Of a stretch of 64,000 nt of DNA, positions 41,221 through 51,235 are shown piece after piece. How positions within the stretch are numbered: position 1 is the first letter of the stretch; every line of letters begins with the position of its first letter. The stretch spans positions 31,015,170 to 31,079,169 of the forward strand of contig CM067454.1 of NCBI GenBank assembly GCA_034508935.3, written 5' to 3'. The stretch is from Berghia stephanieae. Its lineage: Eukaryota; Mollusca; Gastropoda; Nudibranchia; Aeolidiidae. A program made the position numbers and the translations under genes. Under the pieces are notes generated by a model. The model was not told the origin of the DNA and did no database searches. It saw nothing but the letters and a program-made list of their open reading frames with translations.

Positions 41221-41735
41221 AGTTGGTTGTAGCTCCTCAGAAAGTTGTTGTAGCTCCTCTGAAAGTTGTTGTAGCTCCTCAGAAAGTTGTTGTAGCTCCT
41301 CTGAAAGTTGTTGTAGCTCCTCTGAAAGTTGTTGTTGCTCCTCAGAAAGTTGTTGTAGCTCCTCAGAAAGTTGTTGTTGCTCCTCAGAAAGTTGTTGCAG
41401 CTCCTCAGAAAGTTGTTGTAGCTCCTCAGAAAGTTGTTGTAGCTCCTCAGAAAGTTGTTGTAGCTCCTCAGAAAGTTGTTGTTGCTCCTCAGAAAGTTGT
41501 TGTAGCTCCTCAGAAAGTTGTTGTTGCTCTTCAGAAAGTTATTGTTGCTCCTCAGAAAGTTGTTGCAGCTCCTCAGAAAGTTGTTGTAGCTCCTCAGAAA
41601 GTTGTTGTTGCTCCTCAGAAAGTTGTTGTAGCTCCTCAGAAAGTTGTTGTTGCTCTTCAGAAAGTTGTTGTAGCTCCTCAGAAAGTTGTTGCAGCTCCTC
41701 AGAAAGTTGTTGTAGCATCTCAGAAAGTTGCATGA
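41221..41735. repeat. 21-bp minisatellite, about 24 copies
   Basis: The unit is AGCTCCTCAGAAAGTTGTTGT with a few C/T and A/T variants. With 21 bases and no stop in several frames, it reads as CCSSSES and VVVAPQK on + and NNFLRSY and QQLSEEL on the minus strand. The longest minus frame (41864-41157, 235 residues) spans it. QQLSEEL is a perfect heptad with coiled-coil character. There is no homology, splice or codon evidence that it is expressed. Confidence 0.9.
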
Positions 41736-42079
41736 GGACATGTATTCTTTGATAAAAGATTTAAATATTTGTACTGGGTAAAACTCCTGTTCTTTTCTTT
41801 TAATAACATGTCGCATACTGAGGATGTGGCTTTGTTGGTGTTGAATATATAGCTGGTAATACAAATATCTATATATTTATTATTATAAAGTATGAACAGG
41901 TACATTGTATTCGGTGAATTCACGTTACAACTACAATCGACCTGAATAAGACACAAGTAGCAAGCACGCTCTGTACATATAAGGGTAAATCATTTTGCAA
42001 AAGAAGAAAATCTTACTTTTTACTGTTACTTACTTTTTAGAATTGACAAGATAAATACAGATGCGGCACCAAAGTGTAG

Positions 42080-42400
42080 TAATTATATCTGGTTCATGTG
42101 TTCTTCTTCTTCTTCTTCTTCGTCTTGTGGAAACCTCCAATATTGTCGAGGATCACTCCACAGTTTGTAGTGTTTTACATTTTAAACTTGCTAAAACTCT
42201 GCACATAATACTAAAACCACATAGATTAAAAAGTCACGTTGTGAACTCCAGCAATCGCGTGAAGGCATGTTGGCAACCGTTTTCAGCCACTTCAGCTGGG
42301 AGGCTATTCCATAGTCGGGCAGTGGAAGGGAAAAAACGAATACATGTGGGCGTCTGTTTTTGATGTTGGGATGATTACTCTTGCTGTTTGTCCCCTCGTA
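42080..42400 (-). mobile_element. LINE reverse transcriptase C-terminal fragment
   Basis: Minus-strand translation gives FPSTARLWNSLPAEVAENGC then QHAFTRLLEFTT, the FFPR-x-x-x-x-WN-x-LP signature ending many CR1/L2/Jockey-like ORF2 proteins. A (TTC)n lies at its 3' side at about 42104-42120. It is not the same family as the large LINE at 54-61 kb. Confidence 0.7.
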
Positions 42401-42733
42401 TTTCGTGTTACAAAAAAAAAATCTTAAGATATTGTAGAATTACTGCTTGTGTGATCCAATGTCTCCATGTGACATTATAATCAGGTTAAACCAAACACAG
42501 AATTGAGTCTTCGGAGCTGAAGGTTTCCTGTATAATAATTAGACAATGCTGAGGGTTTTCCTCGGATCCGCGGAAATGATTTTGGAGTGGAGTCAAAAGA
42601 GGAATTGGGTTACACAAAATGGTGGATAGAAATGAAAAAAGGCAAAATTTGTGTCAATCCGATCATGATCACTTGAAATATTATTTTTGGTATTCAGTAT
42701 TCAGTTCATCCAGATTTTATACCTTATTGAGAG

Positions 42734-43497
42734 GTCGAGTCACACTATCTTCTATCCTAAACCTGCCCAGTTGAATATGCAACATTTTTCCATTGTATTG
42801 TATCTTTGTATCTTCTTTCCTAATTAGTTATCTTATTACACCTCAAAGGCTTGCCCCTGGGTGGGGATCCTGACCTTCATAGTGGGCAGGGAGGCACTTA
42901 CTGTGTCTTCTATCTCCCTCTATCTGTTTTCCAACATGCTTTTTGTCTTTGTCTTGAAATGAGATTACTTGGTTTTGTCCTGGCCCTGGCCAGATACCCT
43001 GGCTGGGAGGGAAACAGTCAAATGTTTAGTTAGAGTTTTGGGAGATGATATTTTTTTCCTTGTAAATCATCTCTCTGTTTATGCACTGTATTGTTTTGTT
43101 TTCATGTTATATATGATTTGTAAGCATTTGAGTGTATCCCTCTTAGTTGGCGCCTGTGCTTGTGTCTGGATTAGACTTTTAGGTGATCTCAAGCTAAGTA
43201 CTTTGATAGTGTGCTCTTGGAATCTACATCTGTTTCCTATTTGAACAAATTCCCCTTTGTCTTACCTTTTCTTGGGTGCTTTAATTGTATTTCTAGAACA
43301 TTTTACTATCCCATTTTCTTCCTTTTTACTGGCGCTGATATAACCTTAATGTGTTGCAAACGCCGTAAAACCCTCAATAACAATAACAATAATAACGAGT
43401 CACACTATCTTCTATCCTAAACCTGCACAGTTGAATATGCAACGTTTTTCCATTGTATTGTATCTTTGTATCTTCTTTCCTAATTAGTTATCTTATA
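42734..43497. repeat. 104-bp direct repeat flanking an R1 copy
   Basis: 42734-42838 and 43396-43497 share CGAGTCACACTATCTTCTAT, CAGTTGAATATGCAAC and TTCTTTCCTAATTAGTTATC. A third partial copy is at about 40965-41005. The repeat is far longer than a normal target-site duplication. Confidence 0.85.
42857..43395 (+). mobile_element. R1 retroposon, 5'-complete copy
   Basis: It starts CTGGGTGGGGATCCTGACC like the complete copy and ends with the hairpin (GGCG paired with CGCC) and an (AATAAC)n-type tail. About 540 bp. It has no coding frame. Confidence 0.85.
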
Positions 43498-43979
43498 TTA
43501 AGAATATCTTAAGGTAGAGTTTGGGGAGTGGGGGGGGGGGTGTTGGTTGTTGTCTGCAATTTATTATTCTGCATTGTTTTTAAATAGGTTTGAATGAAAT
43601 CTTTTGTTTCCAGCAATTCTTTTTTTGTAATCATGAATATGTTTGCTTTTGTATATCGTTGTCGCCATTTTTGATAAGATATTGTACAGATTGCACACTT
43701 TTGCTTTTGAATCTAGCATGATAGCACAAACTCGCCAGGCCCTTCCAATCGAATAATGATATAACAGTCGTTCTTGATAGTGTTTTAAATTGTGACCAGT
43801 CGTCTCAAATTTGCTATGATACGGGGTGAACCTGAAGATTCCATGGAATGAATTTTAAACTCAACTTATCAGGTTTTATTTGAATTAAATGCATCTATTG
43901 AGGAGGATGAGTTCAAATTAAATAACTTTAAAAATCACTTTTAAAAAATAAATTCCCAACTCTTTTTACATACTTTAAA

Positions 43980-44085
43980 TTTAAACTCAAGTTTATTTAT
44001 AAAGTTGTTCTTCTTTTTATTGGCACTGAAATTACCTTAAAATTTTGCAAGCGCCATAAAATCCTTAAAAACAAGCATTCTTACA
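43980..44085 (+). mobile_element. R1 3'-end fragment
   Basis: Only the last part, CTTTTTATTGGCACTGAAAT to AAGCGCCATAAAATCC and AAAAACAAG. The stem reads GGCACT against AGCGCC, one mismatch. Confidence 0.65.
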
Positions 44086-44803
44086 ACATACCAGATTGAA
44101 AATATGAGAGTTATAAGATAGAACACATCCTCAAACTGGAATGTTATAAGATAGATTACATCCTCAAACTGGAATCGACATGAAATAAGACATAGATTAT
44201 ATAATTAAATCTATAGTCAAGATGATAATATGAAACCAAAGTTGGATTTATAAAGGATTTATTATTGAGAAGAATAACTATCGTTTCTTAATTGAACAAA
44301 AAATGATATAACAGTTTCAGAAAAGACTAAAATACCTGAAAATGGGGTTGCATTGCCCCTGTGAATTTGGAGCATTTTGGGTTGACCAGGCTTGATGAAG
44401 TTACTTTCCTTGTGAAAAGACTTGATTTGTGTTCAAGGGAAATAACTGTCACAAAACTAAATATGCAATTGTTACAAAGTCAAACAAGTAAAGTTCCCCC
44501 TTTTGACCATATGTAACAAGGATCAAATCCAAGGTTTGAGACTTAAATTTTTCTTGTTATGTATTACATTTTTTTTTTTTTCTTTTTTTTTTTTTTTGAG
44601 CTGCTGTTATCATTTTTGTTCAAAACTTTATGTATAACTATAAATGTTTACATCAATACATTACGTTTTATGTAATATTGCTGTTTGGTTGAGAAATGTT
44701 GATTTTGTTGATATTAGTTGCTATTACATACATATACTGATGCGCGTACTTTATATCGGTCGCTAATACTGATATCATTCCGATGGCTTCAGTGGCAAAT
44801 TGT

Positions 44804-44994
44804 TTAACTCACGCAATCCTAGAGATTTTTGCTACTTTTCAAAACTGGAACTATCATTAACATGCAAAAACTAAAAACATTATCTTTGATACTACGCCTA
44901 TAACTATGATTTGTCTCAGAAAAATGTAATAAATAGGCATGGGGTAAAATTAATCTGGGTAAACTACGGATATAGTCAGGGTTGAGTGAGTTAA
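44804..44994. mobile_element. TTAA-flanked MITE M2 copy
   Basis: TTAACTCACGCAATCC to GGTTGAGTGAGTTAA, same orientation as 20444-20684 but about 50 bp shorter through an internal deletion. Confidence 0.8.
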
Positions 44995-45100
44995 CAACTA
45001 CAGACAATATAAAAGTTTATTAGACATAATTAAATGATTTAGCCACATGAAAAAATGATAATGCATTTTCTGAGGATATTGAAGCATTTAAAGACATGAT

Positions 45101-45521
45101 CTGTCATCTGCATTTTTTGCGGCCGCAAATATCAGGGCGATCCGCAAATTTTGGCAAATTTCCCCAAATTGGCAAATCGTGGCAAATTTTGGGAAAATTG
45201 GCAAATCGCGTGAAAAATTGAGAAAAAAAAGAAGCGAAAACAAAATAACGAAGAAAAAAAAGTGCGAAACTTGAGAAATGTTGCAGCTTTGCCTGGGCCC
45301 AAACCAAGGGAAGCTACTCTCTAAGGATAATGATCCTTTAAAATCTTTGTAACAACGCTATTCATAATGTAGCCTCCTTAAATGTAATAAATGGTCTTTT
45401 ATATATATTTTTTCTGCATCGCGTGTTAATTTTTACTGAAATGCTTAGTTCTCCTTGGCAAATTTTGGTTTGTTTGTTTGGCAATTTTAGGTCCCAATTT
45501 GGCAAAAAATGCAGATGACAG
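45101..45521. mobile_element. hAT-like MITE with 20-bp TIRs and GCGGCCGC
   Basis: Perfect inverted termini CTGTCATCTGCATTTTTTGC. CATGAT flanks both ends (45095-45100, 45522-45527). The interior repeats GGCAAATTT-type motifs many times near both ends and has a palindromic GCGGCCGC next to the left TIR. A second copy in reverse orientation is at 49358-49828. No transposase frame. Confidence 0.85.
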
Positions 45522-45639
45522 CATGATGCTGCATCATTAGTTCAAGAATAATGAAATTAGAAAACTGTACCAGTACCACACACTCTTGCAGGAGTTAAAT
45601 GGTCTGCGACTGGAGCCATCGATGTGAATTTTGGAGAAA

Positions 45640-45641
45640 GA

Positions 45642-45677
<36 letters not shown>

Positions 45678-45692
45678 GGGGGGGAGGGGGAC
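45640..45692. repeat. (GA)n and G-run
   Basis: GA repeat at about 45644-45667 followed by G-rich sequence to 45691. Confidence 0.95.
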
Positions 45693-46139
45693 AACGAGGA
45701 AGTTGAAAGTAAATATCAGATTGATTACAAAGGACATTTGATGTAAATGTTTTTGATTTTCCAGAGCGATGAATTTGTTATTTTTATCAACTTCATCATT
45801 CATTCCCTCACACTTTTTGATTAAAGGGAAAACCCACAAACTCCACATCACTTAAAGCTTTGTGAAAAGAATTTAAAAAAAATAAAATTGAAAAAAAAAA
45901 ACCTTCTCTAAGCTTGTTAAAAGAATAAAAACATTAAATTTTACAAATCTTCTCCAAGCTTCAAGCAGTAACTGTAGTATTGGTACTGAAAGAAAAGACC
46001 AGGAACTATTCAAACCTCCTTGCACACGTTTGCAAGTCTGATTAAAACTGAAAGAGAAAATTGGTTACTTATTACTTCACAAATTTAATTTTTAAAATTC
46101 AAGTTGGTATCGGATATGATCGTATTATGACTTGTGTTC

Positions 46140-46750
46140 TCTCTCTGGATGGGATCTTTGAACTCTCATGGTCACGCTGTGTCTCAGTGGGCAGGGAGGC
46201 ACTTACTGTGTCTTCTATCTCCCTATATCTGTTTTCCAACTTGCTTTCTGTCTTTGTCTTGGAATGAGATTACTTGGTTTTATCCTGGCCCTGGCTGTGA
46301 GGGAAACAGTCAAATGTATAGTTAGTTTTGGGAGATGATATTTTTTTTCTTTATATTATATATGATTTGTAAAACATTTGAGTGTATTCCTCTTAGCGGG
46401 GACCTTTGCTTGTGTCTGGATGAGACTTTTAGTGATCTCAAACTAACTACTTTGATAGTGTGCTCTTGGAATCTACACCTGTTTCTTATTTGATCTAAAT
46501 CCCCTTTGTCTTGCCTTTTCTTGCGTGCTTTAATTGTAATTCTAGAACTTTTTACTTCCCATTTTCTTCCTTTTTACTGGCGCTGATATGACCTTAATGT
46601 GTTGCAAGCGCCGTAAAACCCTCAACAACAACGCTGTGTCTTCTATCCCCTATATATTTTCCGAGTTGTTTTTTTTTATTTGTCTTGGAAAGGGATTGCT
46701 TGGTATTTTCCTGGCTTATGTGTCGCAAGCGCAATCATAAAAAAAAAAGG
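46140..46750 (+). mobile_element. R1 copy plus adjoining R1 5' fragment
   Basis: 46140-46628 is R1 with an intact stem (GGCGCT at 46579, AGCGCC at about 46606) and a CAACAACAAC tail. Directly after it, 46632-46750 repeats the R1 5' part (GCTGTGTCTTCTATCCC) joined to the 3' end (TGTGTCGCAAGCGC), a deleted second copy. Confidence 0.75.
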
Positions 46751-47233
46751 TTAATTAGGATTTTATTTAGTGTGAATTGTTTAATGCGTGACAAAACTGA
46801 TACAACCATTTTGCTGTAAGCATGAACATTTTGTATTTTATTACTGTACTGTTATTGTGAATACTTATTTTAACATTGTTATGAAAGAAATTTGTCCCAT
46901 AATATGTTCACAGTGGTTTACTTACATTATTATGATATAATATGTAAATTTGCATTGGTGAAAATCTATGCAGGTCAAGATTTTCATGTTTCACAAATAA
47001 TAATGTTTGAAATTTTTCATCATCAGCATCATTATCATCATCACAACTTTAACTAATGTCGTCATCATTTTTTAAAAAACATCATCTTTGTACTTAAGGT
47101 TGTCACACCAACTATTGTATAGTTATTACCATCAATAATAATATAATAATAAAAGGATAATAATATAATGGACAAAGAATTGTTGCATTTCTCTGTTTTG
47201 TTTAAATGATGAAAATCGCAATGCAGTTGGTAG

Positions 47234-47451
47234 TAGTCCTTCAGAGCCACAAGCCCATGGAGCCCGACTTTATCCTGGTTTCTATAGCATTCATGAAACA
47301 GACAATAGCAATTGCTTGCTATCCTTTTGATAGGGTGCTAGTTATCGCAAAGTACTTTAAGAAAAAATCTCGACTACACATAGGATTGATCTTGGGTCCT
47401 TTTGCTTGTATGTGAAGCGGGTGCTCTACCAACTGAGCTATTGGGACCCCA
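47234..47451 (-). mobile_element. tRNA-derived SINE-B copy
   Basis: Minus-strand head GGGGTCCCAATAGCTCAGTT with box A-like TAGCTCAGTTGG. Body shared with 21878-22137 but with a roughly 30-bp internal loss. Confidence 0.8.
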
Positions 47452-47546
47452 ATGCAGTTGGTGAATGGATGATATTCCTCTTAGTAGCACGGGGTAAATT
47501 TGCTGTCGAGTCCTACATCTGGAAGTTAACTATATAACTTGGAGAC

Positions 47547-48072
47547 CTGGGTGGGATCCTGACCTCCCATAGCGGGCAGGGGGGTACATACTGTGTCTTC
47601 TATCCCCTTATATCTGTTTTCCAATATGCTTTCTGTCTTTGTCTCGGAATGAGATTACTTGGTTTTGTCCTGGCACTGGCCGGAATCCTAGCTGGGAGGG
47701 AAACAGTCAAATGCATAGTTATTGTTTTGGGAGATGATATTTTTTTCCTTGTAAATCATCTCTCTGTTATGTATTATTATTTTTATTTTGAATGTATAAT
47801 GTAAGCATTTGAGTGTGTTCCTCTTTGTTGGATTTTGTGCTTATGTCTGGATGAGACTTGTAAGCGATTTCAAACTAAGTACATTGGTGGTATGCTCTTG
47901 GAATTTACATCTGATCCCTATTTGTTCCTAGTTCCCCTTTGTCTTACTTTTTCTTGGGTGCTTTAATTGTAATTCTAGAACTTTTTGCTATCCCATTTTC
48001 TTCCTTTTTACTGGCGTTGATATAACCTAAATGTGTTGCAAGCGCCATAAAACCCTTAAAAACAAACAAAAC
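47547..48072 (+). mobile_element. R1 retroposon, complete copy with 13-bp TSD
   Basis: ATAACTTGGAGAC is found immediately left (47534-47546) and right (48073-48085), so the element ends are defined: 526 bp starting CTGGGTGGGATCCTGACC and ending AAACAAACAAAAC. A central hairpin (GATGAT with ATCATC at about 47733-47762) and the 3' hairpin (GGCGTT with AGCGCC, 48013-48046) are visible. There is no reading frame of note and no tRNA-like head. It sits inside a LINE tail fragment. Confidence 0.9.
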
Positions 48073-48085
48073 ATAACTTGGAGAC

Positions 48086-48185
48086 AGACCAAAGAGCAGG
48101 ATTTAAGGAGAAGTGGACTGCCCTGGGAGAAAGAAATGCATGGAGACTTGTGACGGCCCAATGTGCGCTTGGCACGGGAAGGCCA
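48086..48185 (+). mobile_element. LINE C-terminal fragment disrupted by R1
   Basis: The frame KWTALGERNAWRLVTAQCAL matches the W-x-x-x-x-x-x-A-x-x-x-x-WR signature of LINE ORF2 C-termini. Sequence left of R1 (to 47546) is its displaced other side. Confidence 0.55.
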
Positions 48186-48254
48186 TGATGATGTACTATG
48201 GTAGGTAAAAAGGACAATAATAGGATATTCTCAAATATTCTATTTACAATACGT

Positions 48255-48549
48255 TTCAACAGTCGTAATGTCACTTCCCTCGTAATGAAATGACCCATTG
48301 TAACTTAGTAACTGGTTCTAAACTATCGGAAAAATGGCGGATGCCCTTATGAAATATTTCTCCGACGAACATAAAAGCGAATCCAGAGGGAAAGAAACTA
48401 TAAATCTGATCATGTTTTGACTTTTACACATTCTGATCACAAGACGTATAAAATGTTCTCGCCAGCATGAAGAATAAAAAGTACTGATTCTCTTTGTTTA
48501 GAACCACGATAGCCGCCGTTGCTGGGCGACGTGACACCAGACTATTGAA
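48255..48549. mobile_element. TIR element M3, reversed copy
   Basis: Reverse-oriented homologue of 8435-8719, with ends TTCAACAGTCGTAATGTCAC and (reverse complement) TTCAATAGTCTGGTGTCAC. Internal matches include TTGTTTAGAACCA and CATGTTTTGAC. Confidence 0.75.
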
Positions 48550-48579
48550 TCCAATTGAAAGCACAAGAGAAAAGTAAGA

Positions 48580-48985
48580 CACGGGAATGGCTCAAATAGG
48601 GAACAGTTGTAGACTCCAAGAGCACACTATCAGAGTTCTTAGTTTGACATCACCTTAAAAGTCTCATCCAGACATAAGCACAAGATCCCACTAAGAGGAA
48701 TATACGGAAATGTTTACAAATCCTACGTTCAAAATAAAATATCAATAACAGTACATAACAGAGAGATGATTAACAAGAAAAATTATCATCTCCCAAAACC
48801 ATAACAATACATTTTGACTGTTTCCCTCCTAACAAAAACCATTGCCAGTCCAGGCCCAGGACAAAACCAACTAATCTCATCCCAAGGCAAAGACAGGAGT
48901 AAACTCAGAAAACATATTTATAGGGGGATAGAAAAGACAGCAAGTGATCTTCTGCCCACCATGGGAAGTCAAAACCTCACCGAGC
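48580..48985 (-). mobile_element. R1 copy, 3'-truncated
   Basis: Minus-strand R1 without its 3' hairpin region, showing AGACTCCAAGAGCACACTAT, ATCATCTCCCAAAACCATAA and CTCATCCCAAGGCAAAGACA. Confidence 0.75.
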
Positions 48986-49044
48986 AGAGACAAGGGAAAA
49001 AAGTGGGTGATAGAAAGCGGTGGCCAGACCTGTAATAGATGATA

Positions 49045-49185
49045 ATGATACTGACCAATTGACACCAGGACCTATTGGTCAGTGCCCTGGCGCCTGTTCG
49101 TCAGTACTGACCCGCAGGTGCTAGCGCCTGGTGGGTCAGTACCACAGACTACTGTTATCTATGGTCAGTTCTGACCAATAGCCCT
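49045..49185. repeat. Cluster of hairpins built on ACTGACC
   Basis: Three adjacent inverted repeats: ACTGACCAA with TTGGTCAGT (49050-49083), GTACTGACCC with GGGTCAGTAC (49104-49142), and the near-continuous palindrome TGGTCAGTTCTGACCA (49162-49177). The loops of the first two contain CCAGG or CCTGG. Family unknown. Confidence 0.75.
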
Positions 49186-49195
49186 AGCCAAAAAC

Positions 49196-49860
49196 ATCGT
49201 ATCATCTCCCAAAACTATCTATACATTTGACTGTTTCCCTCTCAGCAAGGGCATTCAGCCAGGACCAGGATAACATCAAGTAATCTCATTCCAAGACAAA
49301 GCAAGTTGGAAAACAGATATAGGGGGATAGAAGACATAGTAAGTGCCTACCTGCCAACTGTCATCTGCATTTTTTGCCAAATTGGGACCTAAAATTTGCC
49401 AAAATTTGCCACAAAAAACCCCAAAATTTGCCAAAAAGACCAAAATTTGCCAAAAAATTTGCGGAGGAAAACTAAGCGTTTCAGTAAAAATTAACACGCG
49501 ATACAGAAAAAAATTATATAAAAGACAATTTATTACATTTAAGGACTTGAGAAATGAAATGACTGTGATTCGCGTTGTTACAAAGATTTTAAAGGATCAT
49601 TATCCGTAGAGAGTAGCTTCCCTTGGTTTGGCCCAGGCAAAGCTGCAACATTTCTCAAGTTTCGCACTTTTTTTTTCGTTATTTTGTTTCCGCTTCTTTT
49701 TTTTCCCCAAATTTTGCACGCAATTTGCCAATTTTCCCAAAATTTGCCACGATTTGCCAATTTGGGGAAATTTGCCAAAATTTGCGGATCGCCCTGATAT
49801 TTGCGGCCGCAAAAAATGCAGATGACAGCCTGCCAACTATGGGAGGTCAGGAACCAGTCA
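49196..49860 (-). mobile_element. R1 copy interrupted by hAT-like MITE
   Basis: R1 sequence at 49196-49357 resumes at 49829 (CCTGCCAACTATGGGAGGTC). The MITE between them is flanked by the R1-derived 8-mer CCTGCCAA on both sides. The R1 copy therefore predates the MITE. Confidence 0.85.
49358..49828. mobile_element. hAT-like MITE, reversed copy, 8-bp TSD
   Basis: 471 bp, termini CTGTCATCTGCATTTTTTGC at both ends, and an exact 8-bp duplication CCTGCCAA (49350-49357 and 49829-49836). An 8-bp duplication is the hallmark of hAT-type transposition. The GCGGCCGC palindrome is next to the right TIR. Confidence 0.9.
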
Positions 49861-49947
49861 ATAAGTAAAACATCAGGGAATAATTGATCTTATAAGTGAA
49901 AACAATATCATCGCTACAAGGAAGGAACCATATTTGACTGATTGATT

Positions 49948-50440
49948 TTGTTTTTATTAAGGATTTTATGACGCTTGCGACGCATTTAGGTCATTTCAGC
50001 GCCAGTAAAAATGAAGAAAATGGGACCGTAAAAAGTTCTAGAATTGCAATTAATAAAGCACTCAAGAAAGAGTAAGACTAAGGGGAATTGGTTCAAATAC
50101 GAAACAGCATAATATGTAGATTCCAAAATCACACTTAGTGTACTTAGTTTGAGATCACCTAAATGTCTCATCCTGACACAAGCACAGGTCTCCACTAAGA
50201 GGAACACACTCAAATGTTTACAAATCATGTAAAACAAAAATAATAGTGCATAACAGAGATAATTTACAAGACAAAAAATTTCATCTCCCAAAACTAACTA
50301 TACATTTGAATGTCTTCCTCTCAGCCAGGGCCAGGACAAAAGTAATCTCATTCAAAGCATGTTGGAAAACATCTATAGGGGGATAGAAGCCATAGTAAGT
50401 GCCTCCCTGCCCACAATGGGTCAGGAGCCCCACTCAGCAT
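49948..50440 (-). mobile_element. R1 copy
   Basis: Minus-strand R1 with tail TTTTTATTAAGGATTTTATG on the left, 3' hairpin at about 49975-50008 and 5' end near CCCATTGTGGGCAGGGAGGC. A few internal indels. Confidence 0.8.
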
Positions 50441-50779
50441 TTGACTGTTTCTTTCTCGAATATGGACCCGAGCAAAGATGACGGCTAAGCAATGTCCACG
50501 ACAAGGACAGAAAGCCAAATCAAAAGACTCCAACCATCTCAAATTAGAAAACCAATGTTGCAAGATAGAAAATACCCATCAGGACCGTAACCCTTGCTAT
50601 TAAAAAAAAAACGGTATCTTTTTAGAATCAAATAATCTGGACGATAATTTTCAAAAATACTTCTTTATTAAAAGCTTTCTTTTTGACATATTATTATCAT
50701 GAATTCTCGTATACATGATAAGTATTTATTCACTTCATCTATCACCACACAATCAAATAAAACTATATATAAAAGTTTA

Positions 50780-50815
50780 TTATTATCATTATTGATAATA
50801 ATAATAATGATGATG

Positions 50816-50905
<90 letters not shown>
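50780..50905. repeat. (AAT)n trinucleotide array
   Basis: AAT, with a GATGATG patch, about 125 bases. Confidence 0.97.
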
Positions 50906-50906
<1 letters not shown>

Positions 50907-50998
50907 CAATATTTACACTCAAATTGTTACTAAAGCATTCCTTGCACACAGGTGCTGTGGGATATTTTGCACGTTGGTGAGTTAAACATCAAAAATAA

Positions 50999-51210
50999 TA
51001 CAGTCCAAGCCGGTATTGGGGACAACGCTTAATTGGAACAGCCGCTTTCTTGGGACAATTCCTTGGGAACGTAATTTTTACTATATAAAAAGTCATACCC
51101 TTTCCAATCCCCATCTGCTTAATTGGGATGAACTGCCGTTTAATGGGGACGAAATTTGACAATGACTGTCTCCATAAAAGAGCCTTTTCAATGTCTTCAA
51201 TCATTTAACG
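50999..51210. mobile_element. Possible Tigger/pogo-like MITE
   Basis: Starts TACAGTCCAAGCCGGTATTG and contains repeated GCTTAATTGG motifs in both orientations (CGCTTAATTGG, TGCTTAATTGGGA, CGTTTAATGGGGA), as in subterminal parts of Tigger-type elements. The right terminus was not resolved. Confidence 0.4.
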
Positions 51211-51235
51211 TGGCGGTTGATAAAATTGCTTGTGT

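Noticed and set aside
41157-41864. 235-residue minus frame as a host repeat protein
   Set aside because: Length comes from a 21-bp minisatellite that leaves several frames open on both strands. No homology or splice signals were seen, so it is listed as a repeat only.
45101-45310. Minus-strand 67-residue frame in the hAT-like MITE as a transposase piece
   Set aside because: It reflects GGCAAATTT-type repeats (PICHDLPIWGNLPKFAD) and differs in frame between the two MITE copies; no hAT domain is recognisable.
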